From the NCBI GenBank assembly GCA_005880945.1, contig VBIU01000010.1, forward strand, positions 1-64,000: a stretch of 64,000 bases of DNA. The letters run 5' to 3'. Shown here in pieces: positions 45,562-54,187 of this stretch (positions within the stretch are counted from its first letter, which is position 1; each line of letters opens with the position of its first letter). The notes below the pieces were generated by a model. It was not told where the DNA came from, ran no database searches, and saw nothing but the letters and a program-made list of their open reading frames with translations. This stretch comes from Chloroflexota bacterium (GTDB lineage Bacteria > Chloroflexota > Dormibacteria > Dormibacterales > Dormibacteraceae). The translations under genes and the position numbers were made by a program.

Positions 45562-45783
45562 GACGGCGAGTCGAGCAGTCAGCCGGGTAATCCTAGCCAC
45601 GGAGCGAGCTATCCCACACTCGATCGCCGAGCCCCCCTCCGCCTGTAGGGGCCGGGCGCAGTGCCGACCCATGGCGACGGAATCCCACCCGCAGCGTAGA
45701 AACGTTTACATGCAGCTCGAAACAGGGCCGTGTTCGCGCGCTTTCGCGATGGTACGAGTCGCCACTCCCGGCGCCCCCCGCGA

Positions 45784-46197
45784 ATGAACGCAGCTTCCGC
45801 CGACCAGGTCTACCTGGACGAACCCTGGCTCTACCTCTGCTGGGACGCCTCACACAGCGTTGTTCGTTCCGAATGGAAGGGCTTCGCCAACAGTGCCGAG
45901 TTCAGGGCCGGCGTCATGAAGGGCCTTCAGGCCGTCCGGGAAAGGCAGGCGGTCGCTTATTTGAGCGACACCCGGAAGGTGAAGGTGATCGTGCGCGAGG
46001 ACCAGAAGTGGGCAAACGAGACAGCGGCTCCGCTGCTGGCGGCGGCGGGCTTGAAGCGCATGGCAGTGGTGGTCGCAGATGCCGGGCTCGGCAAGGTCAC
46101 CGTCGAGGAGACACTCCGAATGATCAACGTCCAGGGACTGCGCATCCGCGCCTTCAATTCCAAGCCGGAGGCGATGAAATGGGCCAGGGACGGCTGA
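45784..46197 (+). CDS. STAS/SEC14-like domain protein, paralog 1
   Basis: DEPWLYLCWDASHSVVRSEWKGFANSAEFRAGVMKGLQAVRERQAVAYLSDTRKVKVIVREDQKWANET. Confidence 0.7.
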   Translation: MNAASADQVYLDEPWLYLCWDASHSVVRSEWKGFANSAEFRAGVMKGLQAVRERQAVAYLSDTRKVKVIVREDQKWANETAAPLLAAAGLKRMAVVVADAGLGKVTVEETLRMINVQGLRIRAFNSKPEAMKWARDG

Positions 46198-46601
46198 ACG
46201 CTGACCCCGACGTCTACCTGAACGAACCCTGGATGCACATCAGCTGGGATCGCGCGCACAACTGCGTTCTCTCCCAATGGAAGGGTTTCGCGACCAGCGC
46301 ACAGTTCAGGCTTGCCGGCATGACGGGCCTGCAGGCGGTCCGCGAGAAGCACGCGACGGGGTATGTCAGCGACTCCCGGCTGATCAAGGTGATCCTCCAC
46401 GAAGACCAGATGTGGACCAGTGAGACGCTGTTCCCCATGATGGCGGCCGCGGGACTCAAACGAATCGGCGTGGTGACGGCGGAAGCCGGCCTGGGTAAGG
46501 CCATGGTCGACGAGATCGCCGTGATGGCGGGCGACCGCAGCATCCGGATGCGCACCTTCGACTCGGTGGTGGCGGCGATGCAGTGGGTCAAGGACGCCTG
46601 A
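46179..46601 (+). CDS. STAS/SEC14-like domain protein, paralog 2
   Basis: NEPWMHISWDRAHNCVLSQWKGFATSAQFRLAGMTGLQAVREKHATGYVSDSRLIKVILHEDQMWTSET; overlaps paralog 1 end. Confidence 0.7.
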   Translation: MGQGRLNADPDVYLNEPWMHISWDRAHNCVLSQWKGFATSAQFRLAGMTGLQAVREKHATGYVSDSRLIKVILHEDQMWTSETLFPMMAAAGLKRIGVVTAEAGLGKAMVDEIAVMAGDRSIRMRTFDSVVAAMQWVKDA

Positions 46602-46641
46602 CCGACTCCGAGCCGCCGATCCCACCGACATACTTGCCTTC

Positions 46642-47289
46642 GTGAACGAGTGCTGCACACCGAAGGGCTACCGGCAGATGTTCAGCGAGCGCAGCGCTCG
46701 ATCCGAGGCCCGCAGCTATCGCCGCAACGGCCTTGACGCAACCTCGCGTCAGATCGTTGAGCTCCTGAAGGAGCGGGGAGTGCAGGGCAAGACTTTGCTC
46801 GAGGTCGGCGGGGGGATCGGCGCCATCCAGATCGAGCTGCTCAAGGCCGGCGTGACGCGGGCGGTGAGCGTTGAGCTGACGCCCACCTATGAGGAAAGCG
46901 CGGCCGAGCTGCTCCGCGAAGCGGGGTTGGAGAATCGTGTCGAGCGCAGGGTCATGGATTTCGTCAACGCGGGCACGCAGGTCGAAGAGGCCGACATCGT
47001 GGTGATGAACCGCGTCATCTGCTGCTATCCCGACCTGCCACGCCTGGCCGGCGCGGCAGCCGATCACGCGCGCGGAGTCCTGGTATTGAGCTTTCCAAAG
47101 GAGCGTTGGTGGACGCGCGCCGTGTTCTGGATGGCCAACGTCGGGATGGCCATGATGCGGCGTGAGTTCCGAATCTTCGTGCATCCGAATGCCCTGATCC
47201 TGGCCACCGGCGAGAAGCACGGCCTGGCACTGTCCGTCAACAGGCCTGGGGTCTTCTGGCAAATCGCAGCTTTGGGACGGATGGCCTAG
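46642..47289 (+). CDS. Class I SAM-dependent methyltransferase
   Basis: GKTLLEVGGGIGAIQIELLKAGVTRAVSVELTPTYEESAAELL. Confidence 0.85.
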   Translation: MNECCTPKGYRQMFSERSARSEARSYRRNGLDATSRQIVELLKERGVQGKTLLEVGGGIGAIQIELLKAGVTRAVSVELTPTYEESAAELLREAGLENRVERRVMDFVNAGTQVEEADIVVMNRVICCYPDLPRLAGAAADHARGVLVLSFPKERWWTRAVFWMANVGMAMMRREFRIFVHPNALILATGEKHGLALSVNRPGVFWQIAALGRMA

Positions 47290-47325
47290 GCAAGAAACGG
47301 CTCGTGGCGAGCGTCGTTCGAAGTA

Positions 47326-48396
47326 ATGCGCCTCCGCGGGACCATGATGCTGACGATCGCGTTGGTCGCCGCCGTGGCGCCCGCCACGCTCCCGAGGTCA
47401 GTCGTTGCCGCTGTTGTCCCCGGGACCACCTGTTCCGTGTTCCCCGCCGACAACATCTGGAACGCCGATGTCTCGAAGCTGCCCGTTCATGCTCGCAGCG
47501 CGGCGTGGCTGGCCTCGACCAACGCCGCGAGCACCAATCTCCACCCCGACTTCGGCGGCCCGCCTTACGGCATTCCTTTCAACGTCGTCCCGACTAGCCA
47601 CCAGACGACCAGCTTCACCTTCCAGTACTGGGACGAGAGCGACCCTGTGGTCTCCAGCCCCCAGCCGCAAGGCCCCTACCCCTATGGCTCCGACCTGCTG
47701 ATAGAGGGACCGACCGACAGCCATCTCTTGAGCATTGATAAGGACACATGCAAGCTGTACGAGACAGGCGGAACCGACTACAACGGCCCGAGCACCGCCT
47801 GGTCGGGCGCGATCTTCGATCTCAACTCCAACGTTCTTCGGCCTGCAGGATGGACCTCGGCTGACGCCGCAGGCCTGCCGATCTTCCCGGGCCTTGTGCG
47901 CCTGGACGAGGTCCAGGCGGGAGTCATCCGCCACGCGATCCGCTTCACTGTTCAATCGAGTGACAGGAGCTACCTTTGGCCGGCTCGCCACCAGGCGGGG
48001 TCGGCGAACAATCCCAACCTGCCGCCGATGGGCGCGCGCTTCCGGCTGAAGGCGGGCTACTCGATCTCAGGATTCGGCCAGCAGGCGCAGGTCGTGCTGA
48101 CCGCGATGAAGCACTACGGGCTCATCGTGGCCGACAACGGATCCAACTGGTTCTTTCAGGGCACCGAGGATGCAGGATGGGATTCGGGCCCGTATCCGGC
48201 GATGATCAGCGATCTCAAGAAGGTGCCTGCCAGCGCCTTCGAGGCGGTAGATGAGTCGAGTCTGATGGTGGACCCTGGCTCCGGCCTGGTGAGCACCTCG
48301 CGTGCGGCGCCCGTGGCGCAGTCATCCCCGATCCCTGCACCCGGTCGCGGAGGTGCCGCGCAATCATCTCCGGCGCCGACCGTCGCTCCGCGATAG
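47326..48396 (+). CDS. Secreted protein of unknown function
   Basis: Signal peptide MMLTIALVAAVAPATLPRSVVAA; CSVFPADNIWNADVSKLPVHARSAAWLAS. Confidence 0.75.
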   Translation: MRLRGTMMLTIALVAAVAPATLPRSVVAAVVPGTTCSVFPADNIWNADVSKLPVHARSAAWLASTNAASTNLHPDFGGPPYGIPFNVVPTSHQTTSFTFQYWDESDPVVSSPQPQGPYPYGSDLLIEGPTDSHLLSIDKDTCKLYETGGTDYNGPSTAWSGAIFDLNSNVLRPAGWTSADAAGLPIFPGLVRLDEVQAGVIRHAIRFTVQSSDRSYLWPARHQAGSANNPNLPPMGARFRLKAGYSISGFGQQAQVVLTAMKHYGLIVADNGSNWFFQGTEDAGWDSGPYPAMISDLKKVPASAFEAVDESSLMVDPGSGLVSTSRAAPVAQSSPIPAPGRGGAAQSSPAPTVAPR

Positions 48397-48500
48397 GTGC
48401 TGAAGCTGAGCTCTGAGCCACGCCGTGCGGCCATCGAAGATCGTGAGCTTGATGACGATCAGCGCCGGCTTCTGGAAAGGTTCACCTAGACCGTCGCAGG

Positions 48501-48710
48501 TCAGCACATCCGCGCGGAGGGCGCCGAGCCCGAGCGGCGATGCCGGAGCGCGTCGGACCGCCCTCCCGGCATTTTGTTCGGACCTCGCGCGCACGAAGCG
48601 GGGTCGATTCGCGCGTCCATGCATGTGAGGATCACGGTCCTCAGGCGAGGCCTGGCGTCCAGCCGCGCGGGCCTGCCCATGGCCGCAGCCCGGGCGGCGA
48701 GGACCTCCAT
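48501..48710 (-). pseudogene. Truncated beta-carbonic-anhydrase-like relic
   Basis: RLRTVILTCMDARIDP carries the beta-CA CxDxR zinc-site motif; downstream reading lacks the HxxC motif and terminates early. Confidence 0.5.
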
Positions 48711-48798
48711 ATGGCTGGCCTCTGGAGATACACCAACATTCTGCCAATGTCGCCGCCCCTGCGTGCCTCTGCGGGAGTAGCCTACAAAGCCTCAGGAA

Positions 48799-49632
48799 TT
48801 GGGAGCCAACAAGCGCAGGTCGAAGGCCCCGGAGCGGACGGCGCGAACGGCGACGCTCGCGCGGAAGGAGTACGACAAGGAGCTGCGAAAGCTCCAGGTC
48901 GAGCTCGTTCAGCTCGAGGAGTGGATCCGGCACCGGAACCTGCGCGTCGTCGCGATCTTCGAGGGGCGCGACACCGCCGGCAAAGGCGGCATCATCAAAC
49001 GGATAACAGCGCTCCTGAACCCTCGCTACTGCCGGGTCGTCGCGCTGCCGGCGCCCACAGAGAAGGAACGCACGCAGTGGTACTTCCAGCGCTACGTCGC
49101 GCACCTGCCGTCCGCCGGCGAGATGGTCCTCTTCGACCGCAGCTGGTACAACCGGGCGGGCGTCGAGCGCGTCATGGGCTTCTGCACCGATGAGGAGTAC
49201 GAGGAGTTCATGAGGACCTGTCCCCAGTTCGAGAGGATGCTGGTTCGGTCAGGGATCATCCTGATCAAGTACTGGCTCTCGGTGAGCGACGCTGAGCAGG
49301 AGCGCCGGTTTCTGGCCCGGATCAACGACCCGAGCAAGCGTTGGAAATTGAGCCCGATGGACCTGCAAGCCCGCGCACGATGGGTCGACTACTCCGAGGC
49401 GAAGGACCAGATGTTCGCTTACAGCGACATCAAGGAGGCGCCGTGGTACGTCGTCGAAACCGACAACAAGCGCGCGGCGCACCTCAACTTGATCAAGCAC
49501 TTCCTGACGCTCGTCCCGTACGAGGATGTGCCTCATGAGGGGATCAAGCTGCCCCCGAGACAGAAGCGCAGCTACAACCGGCCGCCGAAGAGCTCCCAGA
49601 CGATGGTCCCCGTTCGCTACGAGGTGATGTGA
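48799..49632 (+). CDS. ppk2: Polyphosphate kinase 2
   Basis: VVAIFEGRDTAGKGGIIKRITALLNPRYCRVVALPAPTEKERTQWYFQRYVAHLPSAGEMVLFDRSWYNRAGVERVMGFC. Confidence 0.96.
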   Translation: MGANKRRSKAPERTARTATLARKEYDKELRKLQVELVQLEEWIRHRNLRVVAIFEGRDTAGKGGIIKRITALLNPRYCRVVALPAPTEKERTQWYFQRYVAHLPSAGEMVLFDRSWYNRAGVERVMGFCTDEEYEEFMRTCPQFERMLVRSGIILIKYWLSVSDAEQERRFLARINDPSKRWKLSPMDLQARARWVDYSEAKDQMFAYSDIKEAPWYVVETDNKRAAHLNLIKHFLTLVPYEDVPHEGIKLPPRQKRSYNRPPKSSQTMVPVRYEVM

Positions 49633-49674
49633 GACGCTCTGTCACCCATCCGAACCACCAGGAGGCCGCCTGAT

Positions 49675-50052
49675 TTGAAAGTCAAGGACGTGCCGCCCGG
49701 GCGGCTGCTGTCCACGGGTCCCGATTCGAGCCTGGCCGACGTGGCGAGGCGAATGCGCAAGGAGGATTGCGACTCCGTTGCCATCATGGCCGACAAGAAA
49801 CTCCTGGGGATCATCACCGAGCGGGACCTGGTCCGCGCGATCGCCGACGGCGTCGACCCACATCAGGCTCGGGCTGACATGTTCATGTCGGCAGATCCGG
49901 CGACGGTGACCGCCGACGAGGAAGTGTCGGTGGTGGCCGTCAAGATGATGAGGCTCGGTATCCGCCACCTGCCCGTAGTGGACTCGCACGGGGCTCCGGT
50001 CGGACTGCTATCTGCTCGTGACCTGGTCGCGGTGCTCGACCGCAAAGGCTAG
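49675..50052 (+). CDS. CBS-domain pair protein
   Basis: DVARRMRKEDCDSVAIMADKKLLGIITERDLVRAIADG; VVAVKMMRLGIRHLPVVDSHGAPVGLLSARDLV. Confidence 0.92.
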   Translation: MKVKDVPPGRLLSTGPDSSLADVARRMRKEDCDSVAIMADKKLLGIITERDLVRAIADGVDPHQARADMFMSADPATVTADEEVSVVAVKMMRLGIRHLPVVDSHGAPVGLLSARDLVAVLDRKG

Positions 50053-50076
50053 CGCCGAACCTCACAGCGCCGGTCG

Positions 50077-50637
50077 TCAGGCCGGGACATATCGCACGTA
50101 GACGACTCCCGAACGAAACGTTCGCGTTTCAACCATGCGCAGGCTCATAGGTTGTTCCAGCGGCGGAAAGAAAGGCGTCCCACTCCCGATCAGGACCGGG
50201 TGAATGAGCAGCCTGTACTCGTCGACGAGGCCGAGCTGGATGCAGGTCCACGCGAGGCGTGCGCCGCCGACCGAGAGGTCGTCGCCGGGCTCGCGCTTCA
50301 GCCTCGTGATCTCTTCGGCGACTTCACCCCTGACCAGGCGGCTGTTCCAATCGACAGTGTCCAGCGTCTTCGAGAAGACGACCTTCGGCTTCTCCTTCCA
50401 GATCTGCGCGAACTCGACCATGTATCCGGGAGTCGAAGGATCAGCATCCGCGGTCGGCCAGTAGGCCGCCATGACGTCGTAAAGGCCGCGTCCGTACAGG
50501 AAGACTCCAGTCTCGCGGGCCTCGTCATTCGAGAAGACATGGATCTCCTCGTCGATCTTGACCCAGTCGAGGCTTCGATTCGAGTCCTCGACGAAACCGT
50601 CGAGCGACACCATCATCGAGTAGACGAGCTTCCTCAC
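50077..50637 (-). CDS. Dihydrofolate reductase/RibD C-terminal domain family protein
   Basis: MRKLVYSMMVSLDGFVEDSNRSLDWV; LSVGGARLAWTCIQLGLVDEYRLLIHPVLIGSGTPFF. Confidence 0.92.
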   Translation of the reverse strand: MRKLVYSMMVSLDGFVEDSNRSLDWVKIDEEIHVFSNDEARETGVFLYGRGLYDVMAAYWPTADADPSTPGYMVEFAQIWKEKPKVVFSKTLDTVDWNSRLVRGEVAEEITRLKREPGDDLSVGGARLAWTCIQLGLVDEYRLLIHPVLIGSGTPFFPPLEQPMSLRMVETRTFRSGVVYVRYVPA

Positions 50638-50644
50638 CAGACAA

Positions 50645-50735
50645 TTCTCCCTCCCCCCTCAAGGGGGGCAATCAGGAAGGCCCATCCTTACCGCCGCTTT
50701 GCGCGCAGGGTTGGGGTGAGGGGCGTTCGCTAGGG
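50645..50735. repeat. GC-rich palindromic repeat pair in intergenic region
   Basis: CTCCCTCCCCCCTCAAGGGGGG...GCGCGCAGGGTTGGGGTGAGGGGCG. Confidence 0.6.
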
Positions 50736-50754
50736 ATGCCCGTGCACCAACGCC

Positions 50755-51135
50755 CTATGCCGTGAGCTGCGCCGCCACCGATGCATTGCCGAGGACGGTG
50801 ATCGTCAGCAGAAGCACGCAGCACTGAATGGTCCGCGCGACCATCTCGAGGCAAAGCTCGGCACGATCGCCTGGGTTGTACTTCCTGAAACGAACGGCCA
50901 GGAACACCGCCGCCGCCATCCCTGCGACCAGGAGCAGCTTCATCACCCAGAAGAGCCCTGGACCGCCCACTTGAAGGATGAAGGCCGCGAACTCATTGGC
51001 CTCGACCCCACCACGGATGCTGTCCGCCTGGGTGGTGATCACGTCCGCCATCTGGGCTTGGGCCAGGAGGCTGAGCCAGATCAGGAAGAACCTGCTGTCG
51101 AATCGTGCGGTTGAGCTCCTGACCTGGATTTGCAC
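50755..51135 (-). CDS. Small membrane protein of unknown function
   Basis: Several hydrophobic segments; FDSRFFLIWLSLLAQAQMADVITTQADSIRGGVEANEFAAFIL. Confidence 0.6.
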   Translation of the reverse strand: MQIQVRSSTARFDSRFFLIWLSLLAQAQMADVITTQADSIRGGVEANEFAAFILQVGGPGLFWVMKLLLVAGMAAAVFLAVRFRKYNPGDRAELCLEMVARTIQCCVLLLTITVLGNASVAAQLTA

Positions 51136-51181
51136 TGCGAGGACCCGTTATTGCAACGCCTCGCCAGACGCCGTTCACCCA

Positions 51182-51964
51182 TTAAAGCTTGAGGTCCTCG
51201 ATGCCGAGGCTCACCCCAAGCGTGACGCCGCCGTCGACGATCACGTCCTCACCCGTGATGTAGCCGGCATCGTCGGAAGCCAGGAACAGCACCACCTTGG
51301 CGATGTCGTCGGGAGAGCCCCAGCGGCCCAACGGAATTCGCTTCAGGTAATCCGGCCCCGCCACCGGATCCTCGATCAGCGACGCCGACAGCCGCGTGTA
51401 GATGATTCCGGGGTCGACGGCGTTGATGCGGATCTTGTGCCGGGCCAGGTCGAGGGCCGCGTTGCGCACGAAGGTCACGATTCCGCCCTTCGTCGCGCTG
51501 TAAGGAACGTTCAGCTCTTCGACGTAAAAAGCATTCGTCGAAGCAAAAACCACCATCGAGCCCCCGCCGGTCTTCGCCATCGCGCGGCCCGCCTCCTGGG
51601 TGGTCAGGAAGACCCCAGTCAAGTTCACATCGAGGATCCGCCGCCACGTCTCCTCCGGAAACTCGAGCAGCGGCTTGAGCTCGACTATGCCCGCCGTGTG
51701 TACGAGGACGTCGAGGTGGCCGAAGCGATCGACTGCCCGGACGACAGCTTCGTGAACCGGCTCGCGGCGAGAGACATCTCCGCTCGACGCCTCCACCGGA
51801 TATCCCTTCCCTGAAAGCTGCTCCGCGGTCGCCTTCAGGGTGTCGGCCTCGATGTCGAAGAGGACGAGGTTTGCGCCTTCGGCACCGAATAGCTCGGCAC
51901 ACGCTCGTCCCATGCCCTGCGCCGCTCCCACGATCAGGACTGTCTTCTCGCTGAACCTGTTCAT
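51182..51964 (-). CDS. Short-chain dehydrogenase/reductase
   Basis: VLIVGAAQGMGRACAELFGAEGANLVLFDIE; PYSATKGGIVTFVRNAALDLA; ATG overlaps rpiB end. Confidence 0.92.
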   Translation of the reverse strand: MNRFSEKTVLIVGAAQGMGRACAELFGAEGANLVLFDIEADTLKATAEQLSGKGYPVEASSGDVSRREPVHEAVVRAVDRFGHLDVLVHTAGIVELKPLLEFPEETWRRILDVNLTGVFLTTQEAGRAMAKTGGGSMVVFASTNAFYVEELNVPYSATKGGIVTFVRNAALDLARHKIRINAVDPGIIYTRLSASLIEDPVAGPDYLKRIPLGRWGSPDDIAKVVLFLASDDAGYITGEDVIVDGGVTLGVSLGIEDLKL

Positions 51965-52452
51965 CGCCCTGCCTTCCCCCTCCCATGCTTCCTTGCCAGG
52001 AACCGCTTCTCGATCGAGTCGATCTTCGCCATCTTGGCCATACGTCGCGGACTGCTTTCGAACTCCGCCTTCAGCCACGCGGCAACGATCTGCGTCGCGA
52101 GCTCCTTCCCCACCACGCGTGAGCCCATGACCAGGATCTGGGCGTCGTTGCTGTTCCTCGCGTGCTCGGCCGTGTAAACGTCGTGGCACTGGGCAGCGCG
52201 CACGCCAGGGACCTTGTTGGCAGTGATGGTCATGCCGACGCCGGAACCGCACAAGAGGATGCCGCGGTCGGCGTCGCCCGAGGCGACCGCTTCCGCCACC
52301 AGAACTGCCACGTCCGGCGCGTCAACCGGCTGCGGTCCGGGGGCTTCGTACTCGACCACATCGACCTTCACGGCTTTCTGGCGGTGAAGGAAGGACTCGA
52401 TTGCGACCCTGAGCTCGTCGCCGACCTCGTCGGAACCGATGGCAATCCTCAC
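51961..52452 (-). CDS. rpiB: RpiB/LacA/LacB-family sugar-phosphate isomerase
   Basis: MRIAIGSDEVGDELRVAI; GILLCGSGVGMTITANKVPGVRAAQCHDVYTAEHARNSNDAQILVMGSRVVG. Confidence 0.92.
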   Translation of the reverse strand: MRIAIGSDEVGDELRVAIESFLHRQKAVKVDVVEYEAPGPQPVDAPDVAVLVAEAVASGDADRGILLCGSGVGMTITANKVPGVRAAQCHDVYTAEHARNSNDAQILVMGSRVVGKELATQIVAAWLKAEFESSPRRMAKMAKIDSIEKRFLARKHGRGKAGR

Positions 52453-53105
52453 GATTCGTGGTCACCTGCCACGGCCCTGTTTCGGAGGTGGTCGGCTGCT
52501 GCGCGCAGCATGATCGCAACCGACACAGCGCCCGGGTCCATGTGCCCCAGAGCTTGCTCCCCCATCCTCGCCGCCCGTCCGGCGCGCGCGATCATCTTGG
52601 CCGTTCCCGTCGCACCATCTTCGGCCGCCTGCGCCGCTGCCGACACCACCTCAGAGACCGTATGGCCTGCGCGGGCCGCCGCTCCCGCTGCTTCCGCCGC
52701 TGGATGAAGCGCGTCCAGCAGGGTCCGGTCTCCAACCTGTGCGCGCCCGCGCGAATGAACACCCTCCTCGGCCGCCCGAAGGGCGAGGACGATGCGGTGC
52801 GCCGGCGCTGACGCGTCGCCGGCCGCCGTTCCGGCCTCGATGAAGGCCGTGCCGAGCAGGGGGCCGATGGCGCCTCCGCCGGTCGCGACCACTGCCTTGC
52901 CGAGCTCCGCAAGCGCGTCGGCCAGGGACTTCCCCTCCACCTCGTTCATTCGGCGCTCGAGAGCATCCCAGCAGCGAACGATGGTGACCCCGTGGTCACC
53001 GTCACCGACTGCGGCGTCGAGCTCGCAGAGGTACTGCTCGTTTCGCCGGAGCTCGCGTCCGATCGACTCGAGAGTTGCGAAAACCGCCGCAGTCCCGGGG
53101 TTCAC
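52449..53105 (-). CDS. dhaL: Dihydroxyacetone/tetrulose kinase DhaL-like subunit
   Basis: LCELDAAVGDGDHGVTIVRCWDALE; GGAIGPLLGTAFIEAG; AQVGDRTLLDALHPAAEAA. Confidence 0.92.
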   Translation of the reverse strand: MNPGTAAVFATLESIGRELRRNEQYLCELDAAVGDGDHGVTIVRCWDALERRMNEVEGKSLADALAELGKAVVATGGGAIGPLLGTAFIEAGTAAGDASAPAHRIVLALRAAEEGVHSRGRAQVGDRTLLDALHPAAEAAGAAARAGHTVSEVVSAAAQAAEDGATGTAKMIARAGRAARMGEQALGHMDPGAVSVAIMLRAAADHLRNRAVAGDHES

Positions 53106-54187
53106 GGCCCGGTGGCGGGTTGGGTGAAATGAGGTGAGCGGGCCGCCGCGTCGATGAGCGTCTTCAACTCCTCGTCCAGGCCCATGATCGCGATCGAGAA
53201 ACCCGCCGTCTCCAGCGCCGTGTAGAAGTTCCCCACGAACGCGCGATGCACGAGAACTCCCCGTTGCTGGAGATTTCCGACCAGTCGCCGCTGGGCGATG
53301 TAGAGCTCCATCAGCGGCGTCGCCCCGAGGCCGTTCACGAGCGTCGCGACCTCCTTGCCCAGCCCTCCCTCCGGCTCGGCCGACACCAGGTGCTCGACCA
53401 GCTCGTCCACTATCTCGTCCACCCGAGGCATTGCCTTGCGGCGCATGCCCGGCTCACCGTGGCCGACGCCGATCTCGATCTCATTGTCCGCGATCGCGAA
53501 CAGCGGCTTGTGCGTGCCGGGGACCGTGCCCGGAGCGGAGGCCACCCCAATCGTCCGTGTCGAAGCATTCGCCTTCGCCGCGACTCGCCGAACCTCCTCG
53601 AGCGAGAGGCCGGCGGCGGCTGCCGCCCCACATGCCTTCCAGATGAGGAACGATCCCGCCAGGCCGCGCCGGGAGCTCGTGTCGGATGTGCCCATTGCAA
53701 CATCGTCGGTGACGACCTGCAGCTCGGCTTTGTGTCCGGCCATTCGAGCAGACTCCATCGCCATCTCGAAGTTCATCACGTCGCCGGCGTAGTTGCCGAT
53801 CAGCAGAAGGACTCCCGCGCCGGTGTCCAGAGCGCCGATAGCTGCGACGACGTCGCCTACCGGGGGAGAGGTGAAGACCTCGCCCGCGACCACTCCATCC
53901 AACAGGCCGGCTCCGACGTAGCCGACCAGCGCCGGTTCATGGCCGGATCCCCCGCCCGCGAGGATGCTGACATTGCCGGGATGCACCGATCGTGCCAGCA
54001 CCGCCTTCGTGCCTTCCAGCCTGCGCACGAGGCGGCTGTGCGTGCCAACAAACCCCGCGAGCATCTCCTCGACAACGTCGCGGGGGTCGTTGATGAACTT
54101 CTTCCCGCTCAGATCGCGGTCATCCCCCCGTCTGCCGCCCACACGGCGCCGGTGACGTACGAGGCCTCGTCCGATGCCAGAAAGCAC
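53102..54187 (-). CDS. dhaK: Dihydroxyacetone/tetrulose kinase DhaK-like subunit; true start probably near 54112
   Basis: KKFINDPRDVVEEMLAGFVGTHSRLVRR; VSILAGGGSGHEPALVGYVGAGLLDGVVAGEVFTSPP; LLLIGNYAGDVMNFEMA. Confidence 0.9.
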   Translation of the reverse strand: MLSGIGRGLVRHRRRVGGRRGDDRDLSGKKFINDPRDVVEEMLAGFVGTHSRLVRRLEGTKAVLARSVHPGNVSILAGGGSGHEPALVGYVGAGLLDGVVAGEVFTSPPVGDVVAAIGALDTGAGVLLLIGNYAGDVMNFEMAMESARMAGHKAELQVVTDDVAMGTSDTSSRRGLAGSFLIWKACGAAAAAGLSLEEVRRVAAKANASTRTIGVASAPGTVPGTHKPLFAIADNEIEIGVGHGEPGMRRKAMPRVDEIVDELVEHLVSAEPEGGLGKEVATLVNGLGATPLMELYIAQRRLVGNLQQRGVLVHRAFVGNFYTALETAGFSIAIMGLDEELKTLIDAAARSPHFTQPATGP

